Origin: Ancylostoma caninum
Lineage: Eukaryota; Nematoda; Chromadorea; Rhabditida; Ancylostomatidae
Direction of reading: 5' to 3'
Assembly (NCBI GenBank): GCA_037903475.1
Contig: JBAJFG010000231.1
Location: forward strand, 962,501-1,026,500
Length of the DNA stretch: 64,000 nucleotides
Part shown: positions 62,721-64,000 of the stretch, piece after piece
Layout: each line of letters opens with the position of its first letter
Numbering within the stretch: the stretch's first letter is position 1
The notes under the pieces: generated by a model
What the model saw: only the letters and a program-made list of their open reading frames with translations
Told to the model about the DNA's origin: nothing
Databases searched by the model: none
Program-made: the position numbers and the translations under genes

Positions 62721-64000
62721 AGAAACTGCTATGAGATAGACCTCGATGATGCTGCTAGAGCCTTAAAACACATAATAGCGCAAATTCTAGAGTTCAGCAG
62801 CGAGCAATGTAGCATCCATGGAGATTCTGTCGCTATCATGTCCCCTTCCGCGTTGTGCTCACCTTATACTCATCCCATTCTGTCTAGGCACACCGCACCC
62901 TCCTCTTGTATATGTTCGGAGTACTCTTATCACCTGATAAACTGAAGCAGACATAAAGAATGAACTATTTCGTGTGGTCATACCATGTTGAATCGGTTAT
63001 AATACTCAGACAAAGTATCTCACCCATGCGTAGGACTACTGCAGGGCACCTGGAGGACTTGGTCAGGAGACCCGATCTGTTACAGACCGCAAGTTCCAAT
63101 TTAGTCATCCGCAAGTCCCGGTACCCTCCTCCACATGTACCGAAGTGGGGGTTTCTGAACAAAACTTATCACCTCCACTACCGCTCGAGGATTTTGAACT
63201 GACCCACCGATCGTTTACCATTGCTCTTCGATTGCTTCACAGTCCGCTTTTTATCTTTGCTCCATCCGTGCCCACAGCCGTGGGACTACTCGAGGCATCC
63301 ACTAATGTTTTTATCACAGTGCACTCCCAAGAGAAAATGTCACAGAGCCCTATGTGTACCAATCAAACGTTGAATACATAACTCCTAAGGGATTATGGAG
63401 ATTTTAGCACCCTTTCCGCCAAGGACTGTGGACTGCTTTACCGTTCACACCGATTTCATTGATTTTTGCTTGATTTTGTCCAGAAATTGCTGATGACATG
63501 TCTATTGGGTTGTTTGATACGCTGTACACAAACGTATAATATCTACAGTTTCGTATAAAATTATAGGTTAAACAATTGATTTTATCGAGTTTTACCTTTT
63601 TGATCGGGGTATATTGAGTTTATGCCCACCGAGGTTTTCCAGTGCGCTGAACACAAACCTGACGAAAATTTTGCGGCAAAATATAGGCTCATTGACTGTT
63701 TATTAGTTTTTTTTAGTTCGAACTAATTTTTAGCTCTCGTTCAGGGGTGAGCCAGTGAAGAAATGTGCATTATGTGCATGAAACGTCCACCCACTTTCAA
63801 ATAACATGGTCTCATACAATGTAATGTCTCATGAAACCCATGGAAATCTACCTTGAAAAATCACAGAGACGAACAACCCCACGCTGGTTTCGTGGGCTTA
63901 GCCGCCTTTTCCATAGCTTTGGTCTTGAAGACAAACAACAGTCTCAGTACGAGTATTCCCTCAGTGGTGCGTACTTGCGGCAAGTTTCGACTTGTACATT
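62721..64000. other. Unassigned stretch to the window end
   Basis: I recognise no gene or clear element. Positions 63440-63700 have loose resemblance to the 40424-40972 element (CCGATTTCATTGATTTTT, TTTTATCGAGTTTT), too weak to call. Confidence 0.35.

Overview
The window reads as the genome of a parasitic nematode, most likely a strongylid such as a hookworm. This is an inference from four things: small exons with TTTCAG-type acceptors, very large transposon-filled introns next to introns of 54-90 bp, many RTE and mariner elements, and the gene families present. The species cannot be proven from the sequence. There is no bacterial-style gene organisation. Most open frames in the window are chance frames inside introns or mobile elements.

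Three host genes are clear, each recovered by joining exons by eye. (1) The 3' part of a malic enzyme gene lies on + (755-13840). Seven exons encode the last 278 residues; the 5' part is upstream of the window. (2) A complete diphosphomevalonate decarboxylase gene (MVD, mevalonate pathway) lies on - (26915-14044). It has eight exons and 376 codons, is tail-to-tail with malic enzyme, and the two stop codons are 203 bp apart. (3) A complete Pin1-type WW/parvulin prolyl isomerase gene lies on - (37627-28786). It has two exons, 165 codons and an 8.3-kb intron. Pin1 and MVD are in tandem. Removing a 1662-bp insertion with a perfect 9-bp target duplication leaves about 200 bp between them, which suggests a nematode operon stretched by a transposon. 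Two further candidate coding exons of unknown function are on + at 38216-38515 and about 42750-42960. I found no convincing host gene from 43 kb to 64 kb.

Mobile DNA makes up most of the rest. RTE LINEs lie at 1.3-4.4 kb (-), 7435-12064 (+, with a 14-bp target duplication and a mariner inserted in its reverse transcriptase) and 60.1-61.2 kb (-). A CR1-like fragment is at 58.4-58.8 kb. Mariner elements are at 9733-11048, about 19.9-20.84 kb and 23060-24231. A broken Merlin transposon is at 33090-34771 with a related small element at about 40.4-41.0 kb. A non-autonomous LTR element spans 49756-56119 and carries two later insertions. There are also many terminal-inverted-repeat elements: TTAA-flanked ones (20867, 35527, 47892, 48695), TA-flanked ones, a hAT-like and a MULE-like MITE side by side, a five-copy 'CCGAAACGACGAG' MITE family, and a 1.2-kb near-perfect foldback. 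A roughly 65-bp minisatellite recurs at four places.

The layout records layered insertion: mariner in RTE in a malic-enzyme intron, MITE in mariner in an MVD intron, MITEs inside a TA-element in the Pin1 intron, and MITE in repeat in TIR element at 46-47.6 kb. In several cases the empty site is also present in the window or can be rebuilt from the target duplications.
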